Of a stretch of DNA of 64,000 nt, positions 16,914 to 28,000 are shown piece by piece (the stretch's first letter is position 1; every line of letters starts with the position of its first letter). A program made the translations under genes and the position numbers. The notes beneath the pieces are model-generated. The model was not told the DNA's origin, made no database searches, and saw only the letters and a list, made by a program, of their open reading frames with translations. Source of the DNA: Zhuqueibacter pondensis (lineage in GTDB: Bacteria; Zhuqueibacterota; Zhuqueibacteria; Zhuqueibacterales; Zhuqueibacteraceae); contig JAPDQK010000031.1 of the NCBI GenBank assembly GCA_034505955.1, positions 4,976 through 68,975 of the forward strand, given 5' to 3'.

Positions 16914-19232
16914 TTATGAATCAATTTCAAAGACCTTGCCATCCGGTGCACGCATGAACAAAACCGGCGCGGCCCAGTCTTGATGATCCAGGCCGGTCTT
17001 CGTCATGATGTAATGACGTGCTTCCGCGACGGCGGCATCAATGGAATTGCTTCTGAAGAGTGTCGGATAAAACACTTTGGAAAACCAAAGAGCAGATACA
17101 TCCAGAATTTTATGCTGCATGGCAACGACCGCGGGCACACCGACTTTCACAAGATTTTGTGCGATGCCGGTAAAAGCATTGGTGCTCGAGGCCGCGGCTG
17201 TTTCACAGCTGTTCAGAACCACGAGGTTAACGGAACGCTCTTGCAGCATGATCGCGAGGGTCTCCGCATCCACCTGATTACGTTCTTTCGTTTCAGATTC
17301 CAGAAGCAGAAAAGCCCTGCTGGTTTCAACATCAAATTCGCCGTGGCCGATGAAATGCAAAACATGTGGATGATGTTTCAATTCCTCCGCCAATTTCTCC
17401 GGGGTGGCATTTTCACAAAATCTCAAACGAATATCCCCGGCCCAGCGGTACGGGCGGAGTGATTTCTTGATTATTTTCTTTTCCCGTTCGACATCCAACG
17501 GCGGCAAATCCAAAGGCGCCGCAATGACCACCAATATTTTCAGGGGAATGCGGAATCGGCGTTTGGGAATGGGTTGTTCGACTTTCAAATAGCGTGTCAG
17601 GGAGATGCGCTTGTGAAATGCCATGAAACCCGGCGGCAACTCGGCACTGCGCAGAAGTTCCCAGGGCAGACAAATCAATTCCGCCGGATCTATTCTCAAT
17701 TGAAGACGCAGGATTTTCTCTTCGTGCTTGGCGTCCTGGATGCTCGCCTTCAGAATATTGTAAACCTTCTCGTGAAAAAGGGCATTAAAGAGTTTTGTAC
17801 CCATCCATTCGAGCTCGTCACGGCTCGCGCGCAAGTCTCGGACTTTGCGGAGCGTTTCCAGGAAATTTTCCTCCTCCAGGAATGATTGAAAAGTTAAATT
17901 GCCCTCCTCTTCGCCGACCGAAGATTCGAAAACATGGATCGGATAAATTCCGTCTTGACTTTCCAAAATGCCGACACCCAAATTCTTGTAATTCGGCTGC
18001 GGTGCCGTCATCATACGATAATATTTTGCGCGCACGACCAACATGCTGACATTGAACGCGGAAAGGGGCACGACCAACCCCAGCCATTGACGATTCAAAT
18101 TCAACAACAGAAAAATGAGCAAAATAAACAACAGGCTGCCGGTGATAAAGATCCATCGGGTTTTGCGCCATTTTTTGGCCAAACGCGGCGTGACAAACAA
18201 CAACCAGATCAAACCAAGGAAAACCAGCAAAGCACTGTAGAAGGCCGGATCTGAAAGAACGCGGGCCTCAACCGGGCGATTGAGCAAAAGCTGGCTGACG
18301 AGCGAGGCGAGAATCGCCCAACGCGGATAAGGTCCGACAGGACATTGCACCGGGGTCTCAGCCGAGGGATTGACGATCAGGACAATTTTATCGCGATAGT
18401 GGTGGGAGTTGGATTGAAAATATTGGGTCGTATCCTTCCAGGGATAGTGATAGTAAAACGGCTGGAATTCTTCAACGGGTATGAAATTCACCAGCAATTG
18501 CCCGTCGCCGTCCAAATTTTGCTCGATCATGCGAAACAGGCTGTCCGGTGGCTTGAAATAGTGTTGCGCAATTTCAACCGGAAGAGACGCATAACATTTC
18601 CGGTTGCCTTGAAAGGTCAGGACCGGAGGAAAATGATGGTATTCCGAGATCAGCGAATTGATATACCCGACATGCTGCGTCACGAGAAAAAGACTGTCAT
18701 AAGGCAGATCAACCCCTCGATCGGCAATATTCATGGGAAGGAGATTACGACAGGCGGCCTCCGGAAGCGCCAGCCGTGCGAAGTGCTCGAGTTTCCTCAT
18801 GATGGCAGGTGTCATCTCGTGAGGCGAGGGGCTCCAATCCCCCGCGAAGTCGATGGACAAGATGACTTCAGGACATTCGGCCACACTTCGTGCGAGCGCT
18901 TGATCTCCTTGTCGATCATCCTCATGCTCGCCAACGAAACGGATGTCGAAGGCAATCCATTTCGCGCCGGCGTGGTGGAGCTGGCGGATCATTCTGGCAT
19001 AGTCCGATCGGCGAAGGCGCTCATGCGGATCATCGCAGTCAAGTATGACAAGATCAGGGTGAGGACGAAGGGTCGGATGGAAAAAGATGTCATAGAACGC
19101 CATGTCGATGCTTTTGGTCAGGGTGCGGGTTGGGGACAGCCATTTCACAAAGACAGCAATGACCAACGTTGCCGCCAGGCTGCATGCAAACCCGATCATT
19201 ATAAGCTGCAATTTTTTGCTGATCGGTAACAC
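16914..19232 (-). CDS. CHASE2-CHAT membrane protein (caspase-like protease with sensor domain)
   Basis: A 772-residue protein and the last gene of a long minus-strand operon. One membrane helix (about 9-29) leads into an extracytoplasmic CHASE2 domain (SIDMAFYDIFFHPTLRPHP, then DLVILDCDD). Three membrane helices follow (about 325-420), as in CHASE2 sensors. The C-terminal part is a CHAT domain with the caspase-type dyad: H630 in HFIGHGEF and C676 in LNSCETA. CHAT proteases cut partner proteins, for example in CRISPR-linked Craspase systems. The likely reading is a signal-activated membrane protease; its target is unknown. The GTG start at 19232 has AAGGAG 5 nt upstream. The PorV fusion gene ends 12 bp before it. 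Confidence 0.85.
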   Translation of the reverse strand: MLPISKKLQLIMIGFACSLAATLVIAVFVKWLSPTRTLTKSIDMAFYDIFFHPTLRPHPDLVILDCDDPHERLRRSDYARMIRQLHHAGAKWIAFDIRFVGEHEDDRQGDQALARSVAECPEVILSIDFAGDWSPSPHEMTPAIMRKLEHFARLALPEAACRNLLPMNIADRGVDLPYDSLFLVTQHVGYINSLISEYHHFPPVLTFQGNRKCYASLPVEIAQHYFKPPDSLFRMIEQNLDGDGQLLVNFIPVEEFQPFYYHYPWKDTTQYFQSNSHHYRDKIVLIVNPSAETPVQCPVGPYPRWAILASLVSQLLLNRPVEARVLSDPAFYSALLVFLGLIWLLFVTPRLAKKWRKTRWIFITGSLLFILLIFLLLNLNRQWLGLVVPLSAFNVSMLVVRAKYYRMMTAPQPNYKNLGVGILESQDGIYPIHVFESSVGEEEGNLTFQSFLEEENFLETLRKVRDLRASRDELEWMGTKLFNALFHEKVYNILKASIQDAKHEEKILRLQLRIDPAELICLPWELLRSAELPPGFMAFHKRISLTRYLKVEQPIPKRRFRIPLKILVVIAAPLDLPPLDVEREKKIIKKSLRPYRWAGDIRLRFCENATPEKLAEELKHHPHVLHFIGHGEFDVETSRAFLLLESETKERNQVDAETLAIMLQERSVNLVVLNSCETAAASSTNAFTGIAQNLVKVGVPAVVAMQHKILDVSALWFSKVFYPTLFRSNSIDAAVAEARHYIMTKTGLDHQDWAAPVLFMRAPDGKVFEIDS

Positions 19233-19244
19233 CGTATCTCCTTG

Positions 19245-21932
19245 TCAGTAAATCCACGCCAGCAAGGCCACCCGGACTTCATCGACTTCGCCGCGCGCCT
19301 TGGCGCCATAGCGATCCAGAACAATTCCCCGGACTTCACGGCTTTGCAGATATTTTTTGAAACTCTTGTCCACAAAATTTTTGACTTTCGCGATCTGTTT
19401 TTTGACTTTATCAGAGAGATTCCCGGCTTTCACGTCGGTACGCTCCTCGGGAAACTGGAGAAGGGTAAAGGCACTGAGAGAATCCCCTTCCAAAATCTGG
19501 GCTGCGGCCAAAAGTGCGGCCTCGGATTTGTGCTGGTATTCAATCGTATCCTTCGGCGCGAGTCCCGGTTTCATCAGTTGACAGAGTATCGCCAAATTCA
19601 GATACGTGCCCCGACTATAACGATTACACTCCAGAGCCTTTTGGTAAGCCTTTTCCGCCTCGGTAAAATTGCCGGAGATGAATTCGACATTTCCCAAATT
19701 ATTCCACGCCGGAGCAAAAGTGGAGGAATCCTGCAAAATTTTTTTGAATTGCTTTCTGGCCCGATCATATTCGTCATTCTGTCCGAGCAAAATGCCATAC
19801 ATGTTTCGTCTTCGGACGGCGTCAAGAGTTGGCAGGCCCGGCACCAGCATTCCCTCGACTTGTTGCAGCCATTGCGTTTTCATGGTTTCCATTGCCATCA
19901 AGTCTTTTTGCATGGCGGAAGTAAAGTCTGGAACAGGCTTCAGCGTATCGGAAAGATGAAATACCACTGGTGGATACTTTGCCTGATGGGCCGCCACTTC
20001 GTAGATTCGACACGAAGGGTCGATGGCCTCTGCGGCAGTAGTCCACGCCTCGCTGAAACTCGATGAGGGGATCATTGTCGTTTCAATCGGTATCCAAAGG
20101 GTTTCCCTCCATTTGACAAAAAGCTTCGGTGAAACCGGCAGGCTTGTGCTCCGCGAAGTGTCAATCCGGGTGTCGAACATCATGAAAATGTGACCGGGCA
20201 CACTGATCAACGCCGTGGGCAGGCCGGCATTTTGAAGCAGACTGGCGTACAACACGGCGAGATCGTCACAGTCACCGAACTGTTCTTTTTTACTCAAAAG
20301 CTGGGCCGGATATTTAACCATGTCCAACCGGTAATGGGCGCCGCGAAGGGTGTCTGCCAATGAAGGGAAAGGCGTCACCGGATCCGGGCGATATTTGATT
20401 CCATAAGTCTGCAAGGCACAAAAAAGTTTCAAAGCATCGGTCATGCGGTAGCGGGAAAACCACTGCGCTACGCCAGGCTCGGATTCTCTTTCGGTGACTT
20501 TGTCAACAAATGCCTTTACCAAAGGATCCTCCGGGGTGATGAATGCCGCCGCCTTGCCTGGGTCATCCCAGGTCATGTAATTCTTGCCGTACAGCGCAAA
20601 ATCCACACCTGCCGTAGCAGCATGTTGGTTTCTTTGGTACTCATAAGTTACTTTCACTTCACCGGTCAGCCGGCTTTCCCTGGCGTTGAATATTGTAGAG
20701 TCGAAAACCGCTCGCAACGGGAAGTCAATGCGGCGTCCCGGCGGAACAACGACCATGTCTGTCGCCTGCGGTTTGGGCTGCATGTATCGGCTGGCCTGAA
20801 ATGAAATCGCTGCAATCAATGTGTCGTTGGACACATTCTTGAGTTTTATGGATCCGACCTTCGCACCTGGCAGCCCATAGTGCTGATATAGAGAGGCGAA
20901 GACATTGTCAATATGTGCGCCTTCGATTCTGAGCAAGCGGGGATTGTCTTTTAAAATAAGCGATCCGCCGAATTGCTTGTTGGTATTGGGCAGCACCGGC
21001 GAATCGGTCAGCGCATAATCGACTGTCACTCCGGGATAATCCTTCAACGCCTTTTTAAAGCCGAGGCCGAAGGAGAAAGTGGCGTTTTCATCGGTGTGCA
21101 AATCCTTTTGCAGTCCGGCCCGCAATGCCAACGTGTGTGCCAGCCAAAATTCCAACCCCAGGTGTATCCGGTCGTCAAAATCGATGGCCAGGACCGGATC
21201 GGAAAGGGGGATTTTTTTGCCTGGCCATTCTTCAAATGGCCGGTAGCTCAAGCCCCAGCGGATATTCTGACGCTGGATCAACTCTTTTCTTTTGGTTTCA
21301 TGTTTCACCCACGTTCCACCGCCGGCGTCATGCACCATGAGACCCCAATTGATTCCCTCGGGTAGATAAGGTACCGCACCCAAATTGTAGAGAATGCCGA
21401 AATCCCAGCCCCAGCCGCTGGCGTCAGCTTCGAGGTGTGTGAAGAGTTTCGGATCAAGTTTCGCTTGCAGCTTCAAATATTTGGCATTCGCCCCGATACT
21501 GAGATCACGAAGATGGGGCCAGCTTTGAGGCGGCTTAAAAGCCAAAGCAAAAGTAAATTGATCGCGTGTAAATTCGAACTCTTCGTCGCCGGTATTTATT
21601 CCGGACCAATCCACACCAAAAGCCAGATAATCGGTCAGCGGTGGGATAAAGTAAACCCGTGAAAGGAAGTTGGCGTAATAACTATCAATATTGAGGCCAA
21701 AAAGATCGGCATAATTGAAACTTGCCTGGATATGTTCCATCCGCGCCAGGCCTGCGGGGTTCCAGGAGATGGCATTGCCGTCATCTGCGACCGCGACAAA
21801 GGCTTCGCCCATGCTCAGCGGCCGCGTGCCGACGGGAATCTGGTTGCGGATCTGCGCGTTCGATGGTTTTGCGAAGAAAAGCAAAGAAGCAAGTGCAAGA
21901 ATGAATGAGGTGAATTTAGGTGATCGTTTCAT
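19245..21932 (-). CDS. PorV-like barrel - transglutaminase-like - TPR fusion
   Basis: An 895-residue exported protein. A signal peptide (1-26, ending PSNAQ) is followed by a PorV/UPF0164-type outer-membrane barrel (about 30-330) with the typical start GTRPLSMGEAFVAVADDGNA and WNPAGLA. An Ig-like region spans about 340-450. A transglutaminase-like domain follows, with a candidate cysteine in FGDCDDLAVLYASLL (about 554) and histidine in VPGHIFMMFD (about 582). TPR repeats (about 740-785; WNNLGNVEFISGNFTEAEKA) lie near the end. PorV shuttles T9SS cargo to the attachment complex; this one may also process or crosslink cargo. AAGGCGG precedes the ATG. It lies between a secreted propeller gene and the CHAT gene. 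Confidence 0.78.
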   Translation of the reverse strand: MKRSPKFTSFILALASLLFFAKPSNAQIRNQIPVGTRPLSMGEAFVAVADDGNAISWNPAGLARMEHIQASFNYADLFGLNIDSYYANFLSRVYFIPPLTDYLAFGVDWSGINTGDEEFEFTRDQFTFALAFKPPQSWPHLRDLSIGANAKYLKLQAKLDPKLFTHLEADASGWGWDFGILYNLGAVPYLPEGINWGLMVHDAGGGTWVKHETKRKELIQRQNIRWGLSYRPFEEWPGKKIPLSDPVLAIDFDDRIHLGLEFWLAHTLALRAGLQKDLHTDENATFSFGLGFKKALKDYPGVTVDYALTDSPVLPNTNKQFGGSLILKDNPRLLRIEGAHIDNVFASLYQHYGLPGAKVGSIKLKNVSNDTLIAAISFQASRYMQPKPQATDMVVVPPGRRIDFPLRAVFDSTIFNARESRLTGEVKVTYEYQRNQHAATAGVDFALYGKNYMTWDDPGKAAAFITPEDPLVKAFVDKVTERESEPGVAQWFSRYRMTDALKLFCALQTYGIKYRPDPVTPFPSLADTLRGAHYRLDMVKYPAQLLSKKEQFGDCDDLAVLYASLLQNAGLPTALISVPGHIFMMFDTRIDTSRSTSLPVSPKLFVKWRETLWIPIETTMIPSSSFSEAWTTAAEAIDPSCRIYEVAAHQAKYPPVVFHLSDTLKPVPDFTSAMQKDLMAMETMKTQWLQQVEGMLVPGLPTLDAVRRRNMYGILLGQNDEYDRARKQFKKILQDSSTFAPAWNNLGNVEFISGNFTEAEKAYQKALECNRYSRGTYLNLAILCQLMKPGLAPKDTIEYQHKSEAALLAAAQILEGDSLSAFTLLQFPEERTDVKAGNLSDKVKKQIAKVKNFVDKSFKKYLQSREVRGIVLDRYGAKARGEVDEVRVALLAWIY

Positions 21933-22034
21933 TGAAAAACCGCCTTGTCCATTGAATGGAATACCAAGGGTGTACAGATACTGTTTAATGGTGGCTCATA
22001 TTCGAGTATGCCGCACCGCGTCTGCGGTTTTTGT

Positions 22035-24980
22035 TCATTCATTGAGCACCATCACTTTCTTTTGGGCCTTGAGCACCGCGCTTTCGATGGTCAGAATATA
22101 GAGTCCTGTCGGACAAATCCGGCGATCCCGATCCCGGCCATTCCAGGCCACGGCATTGACACCGGTGCTCATGGGTTTATCCCAGATCGTATCCACCAAT
22201 CTCCCGGCGAGATTGTAGACGCTGACACGAACATGCGCGTCTTGCTTTAAATAGAAAGAAAGCGTGGTTTCCTGACCGTGGCCGCCGCCAGCCGGGGAGA
22301 AGATACGCGGCTGGGCATTGACACCGGCAATCTCCTGAGGTCGAGGCACCTCTCCTTGTGGCGCCGCAGTACGCACCGAGTAGCGCCCCAAGCGATGAAT
22401 TGGCGTTGACAGGCACACGGTATCGCCTTGGGTTTCTGAGGTGCCACCGAGCCGTGCTGCCTGGGGTTGTTCGCGATGAATCGCCAGCGGCTGCCCTCTG
22501 ATGCTGTCATTTAAAGGAAAAGAGAAGGTAAGCTTCACCGGCTTGATCAGAGAATCCAATCGCGAATCTTGAAACTTCAGATCATAGGCCAACACGGTAT
22601 GTGCATCTAATGAGTCAACAGGGACCGGCCGGATGGTGATTTTGGTATTCAGACCGAACTGATTATTCGGCGGCCAAAAAAGGATGATCTTCACCGGGCG
22701 CAAACCGCGGAATCCGCTGGCGTCGGTGAATGCTGTGGCGCTGCCGGTGTCCGGCGCAACTTTATAGAAAGACTTGGTAGCCCAGTTGGGGACGTCCTCA
22801 TTATTATCTCGGTCAATTGCTTTCACATGGAAAGTATGCAGTCCATTCCTGGTGACTTTGAGGCGGGCAAAAGTGTCGGACGTATATTCTGACCATGAAT
22901 CGTTATCCAATTTATATGAATAGCGCAGCAAGCTTTTTGCGGTATTCAAATCTCTGCCGATGAAACGAAAAAACACTTCCGGCTGAGTGGTGACATCAAT
23001 GGCTTCTATGATCTCCGTATCCGGGAGCCCCTTTTGTCGCCGGTATCTGGTCACACCGTCAGCGCGGGTCCCGAACCAAATCTCTCCTTTGCTTGTATCC
23101 AGGAGGAGATGCCGCACGTGATTGTCAGCGAGGCCGTCTATTGTGGTATAATTTGTCCATCGTCCTGTGCTGTCACGATAACTCACACCACCGCCGGTGG
23201 CAAACCAGATCTCGCCGTGCTTGCCAATGATTATGTCTTCAACGAAGTCATCAATAAGGCCATCCCTTGTCGTGATCTTTTTCCATGTTTCGTTCATGAA
23301 GCTGCTGGCACCGCCGCCCAACGTACCGAACCAGATTTGACCACTGGTCGGATCAACCGTGATGGAGCTGATATTGTTGTTGCCAAGGCCTTGTGGAATG
23401 CTATTCGTGGTAAAGCTTTTCCATGCGCCATCATAACGGCTGATACCAACAGCGGTGCCGCACCACAGCCGGCCTTGTTTATCCACGGCAAGCGCCTTGA
23501 TTTGGTCACTGAGCAAACCGCCTCGAGTGTTTTTTATGGTGAAAGTCGCATCCCAGGTTTTTGTGTCACCTCGAATATGGAGACGACACAATCCGCCTGT
23601 CGTGCCAAACCAGATGAACTCATTATCGATTGCGATGGCCTGAATTTCGTCGCTCACCAGGCCGCTGTCGGTGCTTTGGGTGGTGAAACTTTCTATTTGG
23701 TCCGCATTGGGTTTGATCCGGATGACCCCTCCTCCGAAGGTGCCCAACCACAAGGTGGTATCGCTGGCAATTGCGATTGCCGTTATTTTATTTCTAATAT
23801 CGGTGGGGTCGTTCGGGAAGTAAGCTCTCGGATGCCAGGTGTTGCTTGTGTAACGCGCGATGCCACTCTTGGTACCGATCCAAATCTGTCCAAGTTGATC
23901 TCTTGCCATGACAAACGTTTCATCGTTGAGGATGTTGTCACCGAAGGCGGTCGAGAATGTGGTCCAATTGGCAGTGTATTTGGTTACGCCAGAGGGGGCG
24001 AACGATCCGAACCAGAGATCGCCATCGTCATCGACCGCGATACTGGAAATCACTTTGCGGTCGAGATCCGGCGAGCCTGGCGTACATCGCCAGTTCAGAC
24101 TCAAGGGATCGAGGATTAACACGCCGACATCGGTACCAAACCAAAGAAGGCTCTCATTGTCGGCAACGATTGCTCGGATGGATACCCCGCTTTTTATGTC
24201 CAGCCGTTGACAAGCTGGCACTTTGACCGATTTCAAACTCAGTGTTGTGCCGGTATCAACCAGTTTGTGGACAAGTGTCGTATCCGAAAACCCGAAGGCG
24301 CCGAACCATTTATTGTTTTTTTGGTCAACGCCAATACACAACACGTTGCTGATTGCAAAACTGGTATCCCAATGGGCGTTGGCATTGAGTTTTGAAACGC
24401 CTCTAGATGTGCCAAACCAAAGATTGCTCGAGGAGTCGGCGGCAACGGCATTGATAAAATTGCTCAACAATTTGCCGCCACTGTTTTTGACGGTAAAAGT
24501 ATCAATGACCGAGCCATGGGGATCGATCTTAATGACACCCCCACCGTTGGTTCCCAGCCAGACATACCCAATGTCGTCTACTGCAATGCTGTTGACTTGA
24601 TTATTGGTAAGGCCATTGGAGGTATCGTAGAAATCCCAGGTGTTTTTATCGGGATTAAAGCGGCCAGCCCCCCGACTCTGCGTGCCAACCCACAGGTTGC
24701 CGAAATGATCCATGGCAAGTGAGCGGATGAAATTCTCACGCAACTTGCTGTTGGCGGTATTGTACTCGACAAATCCGTTGCCATCAAAGCCGATCAACCC
24801 GCTGCTTTGGGTTCCAAACCAGATGATTTTTCGGTTGTGTTTGGAGTCGGAGACAATCGCCCGAATATCTCTTCCGGTGAGATATTCGGTAAAAACGTCT
24901 GCCATTACCTCGTATTGAGGAATAATGGCAGCTATCAATATGAGTTGCCGGATGAACGAATTCTTCAACTTGCTTTTCAT
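22035..24980 (-). CDS. Secreted propeller protein with C-terminal sorting domain
   Basis: A 981-residue exported protein with a signal peptide (1-27, ending EVMA). Residues about 30-680 are two-component-regulator-type propeller repeats, with many WFGT/LWFGT blade strands (for example IWFGTQSSGL, VWLGTNGGG, EIWFATGGG). A Y_Y_Y-like Ig domain follows (about 690-770; FRFIGRDLNT, YKLDNDSWSEY). The last 65 residues are the FlgD-like sorting domain (VSVYNLAGRLVD, then WNGRDRDRR and TGLYIL). In hybrid sensors this propeller plus Y_Y_Y unit senses polysaccharides; here no kinase follows, so a surface binding role is inferred. The gene lies 31 bp after the 1849-residue protein gene. Confidence 0.8.
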   Translation of the reverse strand: MKSKLKNSFIRQLILIAAIIPQYEVMADVFTEYLTGRDIRAIVSDSKHNRKIIWFGTQSSGLIGFDGNGFVEYNTANSKLRENFIRSLAMDHFGNLWVGTQSRGAGRFNPDKNTWDFYDTSNGLTNNQVNSIAVDDIGYVWLGTNGGGVIKIDPHGSVIDTFTVKNSGGKLLSNFINAVAADSSSNLWFGTSRGVSKLNANAHWDTSFAISNVLCIGVDQKNNKWFGAFGFSDTTLVHKLVDTGTTLSLKSVKVPACQRLDIKSGVSIRAIVADNESLLWFGTDVGVLILDPLSLNWRCTPGSPDLDRKVISSIAVDDDGDLWFGSFAPSGVTKYTANWTTFSTAFGDNILNDETFVMARDQLGQIWIGTKSGIARYTSNTWHPRAYFPNDPTDIRNKITAIAIASDTTLWLGTFGGGVIRIKPNADQIESFTTQSTDSGLVSDEIQAIAIDNEFIWFGTTGGLCRLHIRGDTKTWDATFTIKNTRGGLLSDQIKALAVDKQGRLWCGTAVGISRYDGAWKSFTTNSIPQGLGNNNISSITVDPTSGQIWFGTLGGGASSFMNETWKKITTRDGLIDDFVEDIIIGKHGEIWFATGGGVSYRDSTGRWTNYTTIDGLADNHVRHLLLDTSKGEIWFGTRADGVTRYRRQKGLPDTEIIEAIDVTTQPEVFFRFIGRDLNTAKSLLRYSYKLDNDSWSEYTSDTFARLKVTRNGLHTFHVKAIDRDNNEDVPNWATKSFYKVAPDTGSATAFTDASGFRGLRPVKIILFWPPNNQFGLNTKITIRPVPVDSLDAHTVLAYDLKFQDSRLDSLIKPVKLTFSFPLNDSIRGQPLAIHREQPQAARLGGTSETQGDTVCLSTPIHRLGRYSVRTAAPQGEVPRPQEIAGVNAQPRIFSPAGGGHGQETTLSFYLKQDAHVRVSVYNLAGRLVDTIWDKPMSTGVNAVAWNGRDRDRRICPTGLYILTIESAVLKAQKKVMVLNE

Positions 24981-25011
24981 GATCCTTCCCTGATCATTCT
25001 AACAGTGCTCG

Positions 25012-28000
25012 TTATTTCAGCAATGCCAATTTCCGTACTTGTGAAAATTTGCCGGCTTCGAGGCGGATGATGTAGACGCCCGTGGACAAACTTCGATCGT
25101 TTTGATCCCGTCCATTCCATGCCAAGTGATAATACCCGGCCTCCTGCTGCTTGTCAACAAGGGTAATCACCGATTGGCCGAGCACATTGAAGATCTGCAA
25201 GCGAACTCGTGCTTCCACAGGCAGGCCGTAGGCGATTGTGGTTGCCGGATTTCCCGCGAAGCGCGGGATCTGCGAAAATGGATTGGGATAGTTTTGTGAC
25301 AAAAAGAATTCCTTCGGAATCTTTTTTATCAAGCTGATTCGCGCCGATGCCTCCATGACAGGGCCATCGTTCACGGAGAATTTTTTCAATTCCAACAAGC
25401 TGCTCTCACCCACCTTGCCCGTAGCCCGAAAAGTGACAATCGCAACTTCCCCGGCGCTGGGGGCCGGGCCAACACTTGACAATACGGCTTCCAGTCGTCC
25501 GGGCTTTTGCTGATAGTTCAGCTTGCCGGTTTCCAGAGGTTTGCATTTGGCGACGGCAAGCATTTCAAGTTGCGTCGGATCGAAGGCCAAATCAATGCGA
25601 GCGGAATATATTCGCTGCTCGGGTGCGATCCTTAATGGCAAATTAAAAACTTCTCCAGGAGCAACCTCCAGGTCATGCAGGAATGGATAAATCGTCTGAT
25701 TGGACTCAGTGGCGATCCGAGAACTCGACGACGGTATCCAGTTCCCGTCTATATCTCCTAAAAGCAAGGCAACAAAATCCTGGCTTTGATTTGAATTGAG
25801 CGACTGATAAGTTTTGCAAACAGGGTCGAAACGCCATTGCCCGGTGTAACCGACACCCAATTGCACTTGGCCACCAATAAAATGCTTGAGCAAAGTGCTA
25901 TCTTCCGGATCGACAATCTGGTTTTGGTTAACGTCAGCCAACAGACTTTGCCAATTGTTCAGCGGTTGTCCCGAAAAATGTTTTCGCAACAAAGTCAAAT
26001 CCGCGCTATTTATTGCCGAGCCGATGCCACCGGTCTTGGAAGGAGTAACAATGTAAGTGTTGCCACCGAGAACACCCAAGAACCGATAGATACCGTCGGC
26101 GGCTGTCGTAAGTTTATCAAAGCTGCCTCCGTCCAGCGTGACTTCAGTGTTTCCAACCGGTATGCCGGTTGATTGGGCATATCTGACGGTTCCGGTTATA
26201 TCAAAATGAGCACAGGTTGTCGTGTTTTCGAGACTCGCGCCAAGATTGGCGTCTCCGTTGACATCGCCATACAGAATTCCGACAAAATTCAATCCCTGAA
26301 AGTTATAATTTTGTAAGACAAATGTCAAGTTGTCCGTAGGGGTGGCAACTTTGCTGGGATCGACACTGGTAATCGGGTCGATGAAAATCCAGTCTTTCCC
26401 AACCGGAAATCGGTCACAAGGAGATTTGCGATTGTTTATTCTCGTAACATCATTTAGAGTTACGCTACCACTACCATCGACATCAGCAGCGATTCTGGCG
26501 TACACTTCTTCGTTATTTCCTGTACAGGAGCCTTGACGACCAGGCTGAGTATCGGCTAAGTCCATAGCCCTGTTTACATCATCAGAGCTAATGGCATTAA
26601 CAGGGACACCGGAATGGGTTACAGTAATCTTGTAAGTGCCGGCGTCGCTCTTCATCGTGTGGAATACAAATTCTCCATTCGAACCCGTGGTTTGGGAATC
26701 TCTCAGCCTGCCCTGTGTCACCAGCTTCACCCTCGCCCCTTGCACGCGTTTCGCATCGAGGTTGAAGTATTTGATCGCGCCCCGAACCTCGAACGATTCA
26801 AGCGGCTCCCACTTAAAATCAAGCTGCCGAGTCACGCGGTTTCCTCCTCCTTGTCCTTCATACCAGGAAAATTCAAACTTGATAGCAGGCGCTTCCGTGC
26901 CCAGAAACGGTACTTTGGTGACAAATTTAAACACAGGGGGTGGCTCCATCATAGTTGGTTGATTAGGAGCCAGATCACCATAAAAAAGGGTAGACCCTGT
27001 TATATCATATTCTATCAGATCGTGATTGAAATCCAGGACCCTGCCTGTGATGGTTGCCGCTGTTGCCCCGCTTTGCAGGATATGTTTCAACTGGTGCGCT
27101 ATTTGTAACAAGGTGTCCTGACATTGGATCACGAGGGTCGGCACGATATTGATCATTTTGAGGGAAACATTGTCACCAGGCAGCCCGAAGACAACATTGG
27201 TAACATTGTCCGAAGGCGGAGTGGCAGCCACGTTCATCTCGAAGCTCTTTTGCAGCCCGGGAGAGGTTTTCTGAATGACCAGCAGAATAAAATGGAGTGT
27301 ATCCGGCAGAGGCGCGTTCGCAGCGGTGAACTCATAAATGTCATTGGAAAATACCGAATCGCCGGGAGCGATGTTATTAAAGGTGGAAACACTATCCGGG
27401 CCGATGGTAATGGTTGGCTCAAAAGTTTTCAATATGGAAAAGAGCGGGCCGGTGTCTTCGGAGCCGTAATTTTTTAGTCTTATTTTCAGCGCAATCTTTT
27501 CGCCCGGGTTGACGACGCCGTTGGCCTCACCATTGACGACCGTTTCTGTTATGGCGCTGCCGGCATACTCGAGGTCAAGCCCTTTAGTCCCCTTGTTCGG
27601 CGTGGCGAGCGCCTCGAAAAAGGCACAACCAAGATTTTCGCTGATCTCATTGTGTCCGGCCAGGCCATTGCCACCTCGAAGGATTTCATCAAATTCGCGC
27701 GGATCGGGCCGGCGTTGCCAGGATTTCAGCAAGCTATGCTGCGAAAGAGGCGAACATTTCCCCAGAGGAATCATCGCTATACCATGAAATATTGGAATGA
27801 CCCGTTCCCCATCACTGCCGTAAACTGAGGGAATGGCGTCAGCATCCATGCCATCAATGGCCAGGCCGGTTTTGTTAATTTCCTCACCGGATCGTGGAGT
27901 TGAATTCCAAACCACATAGTCGACGTCATCCACGAGATCGCTGGAATCAGCCGCAACCCATTTGAAAAGGATAACCACATCATTCGAATCTTTCAAACCA

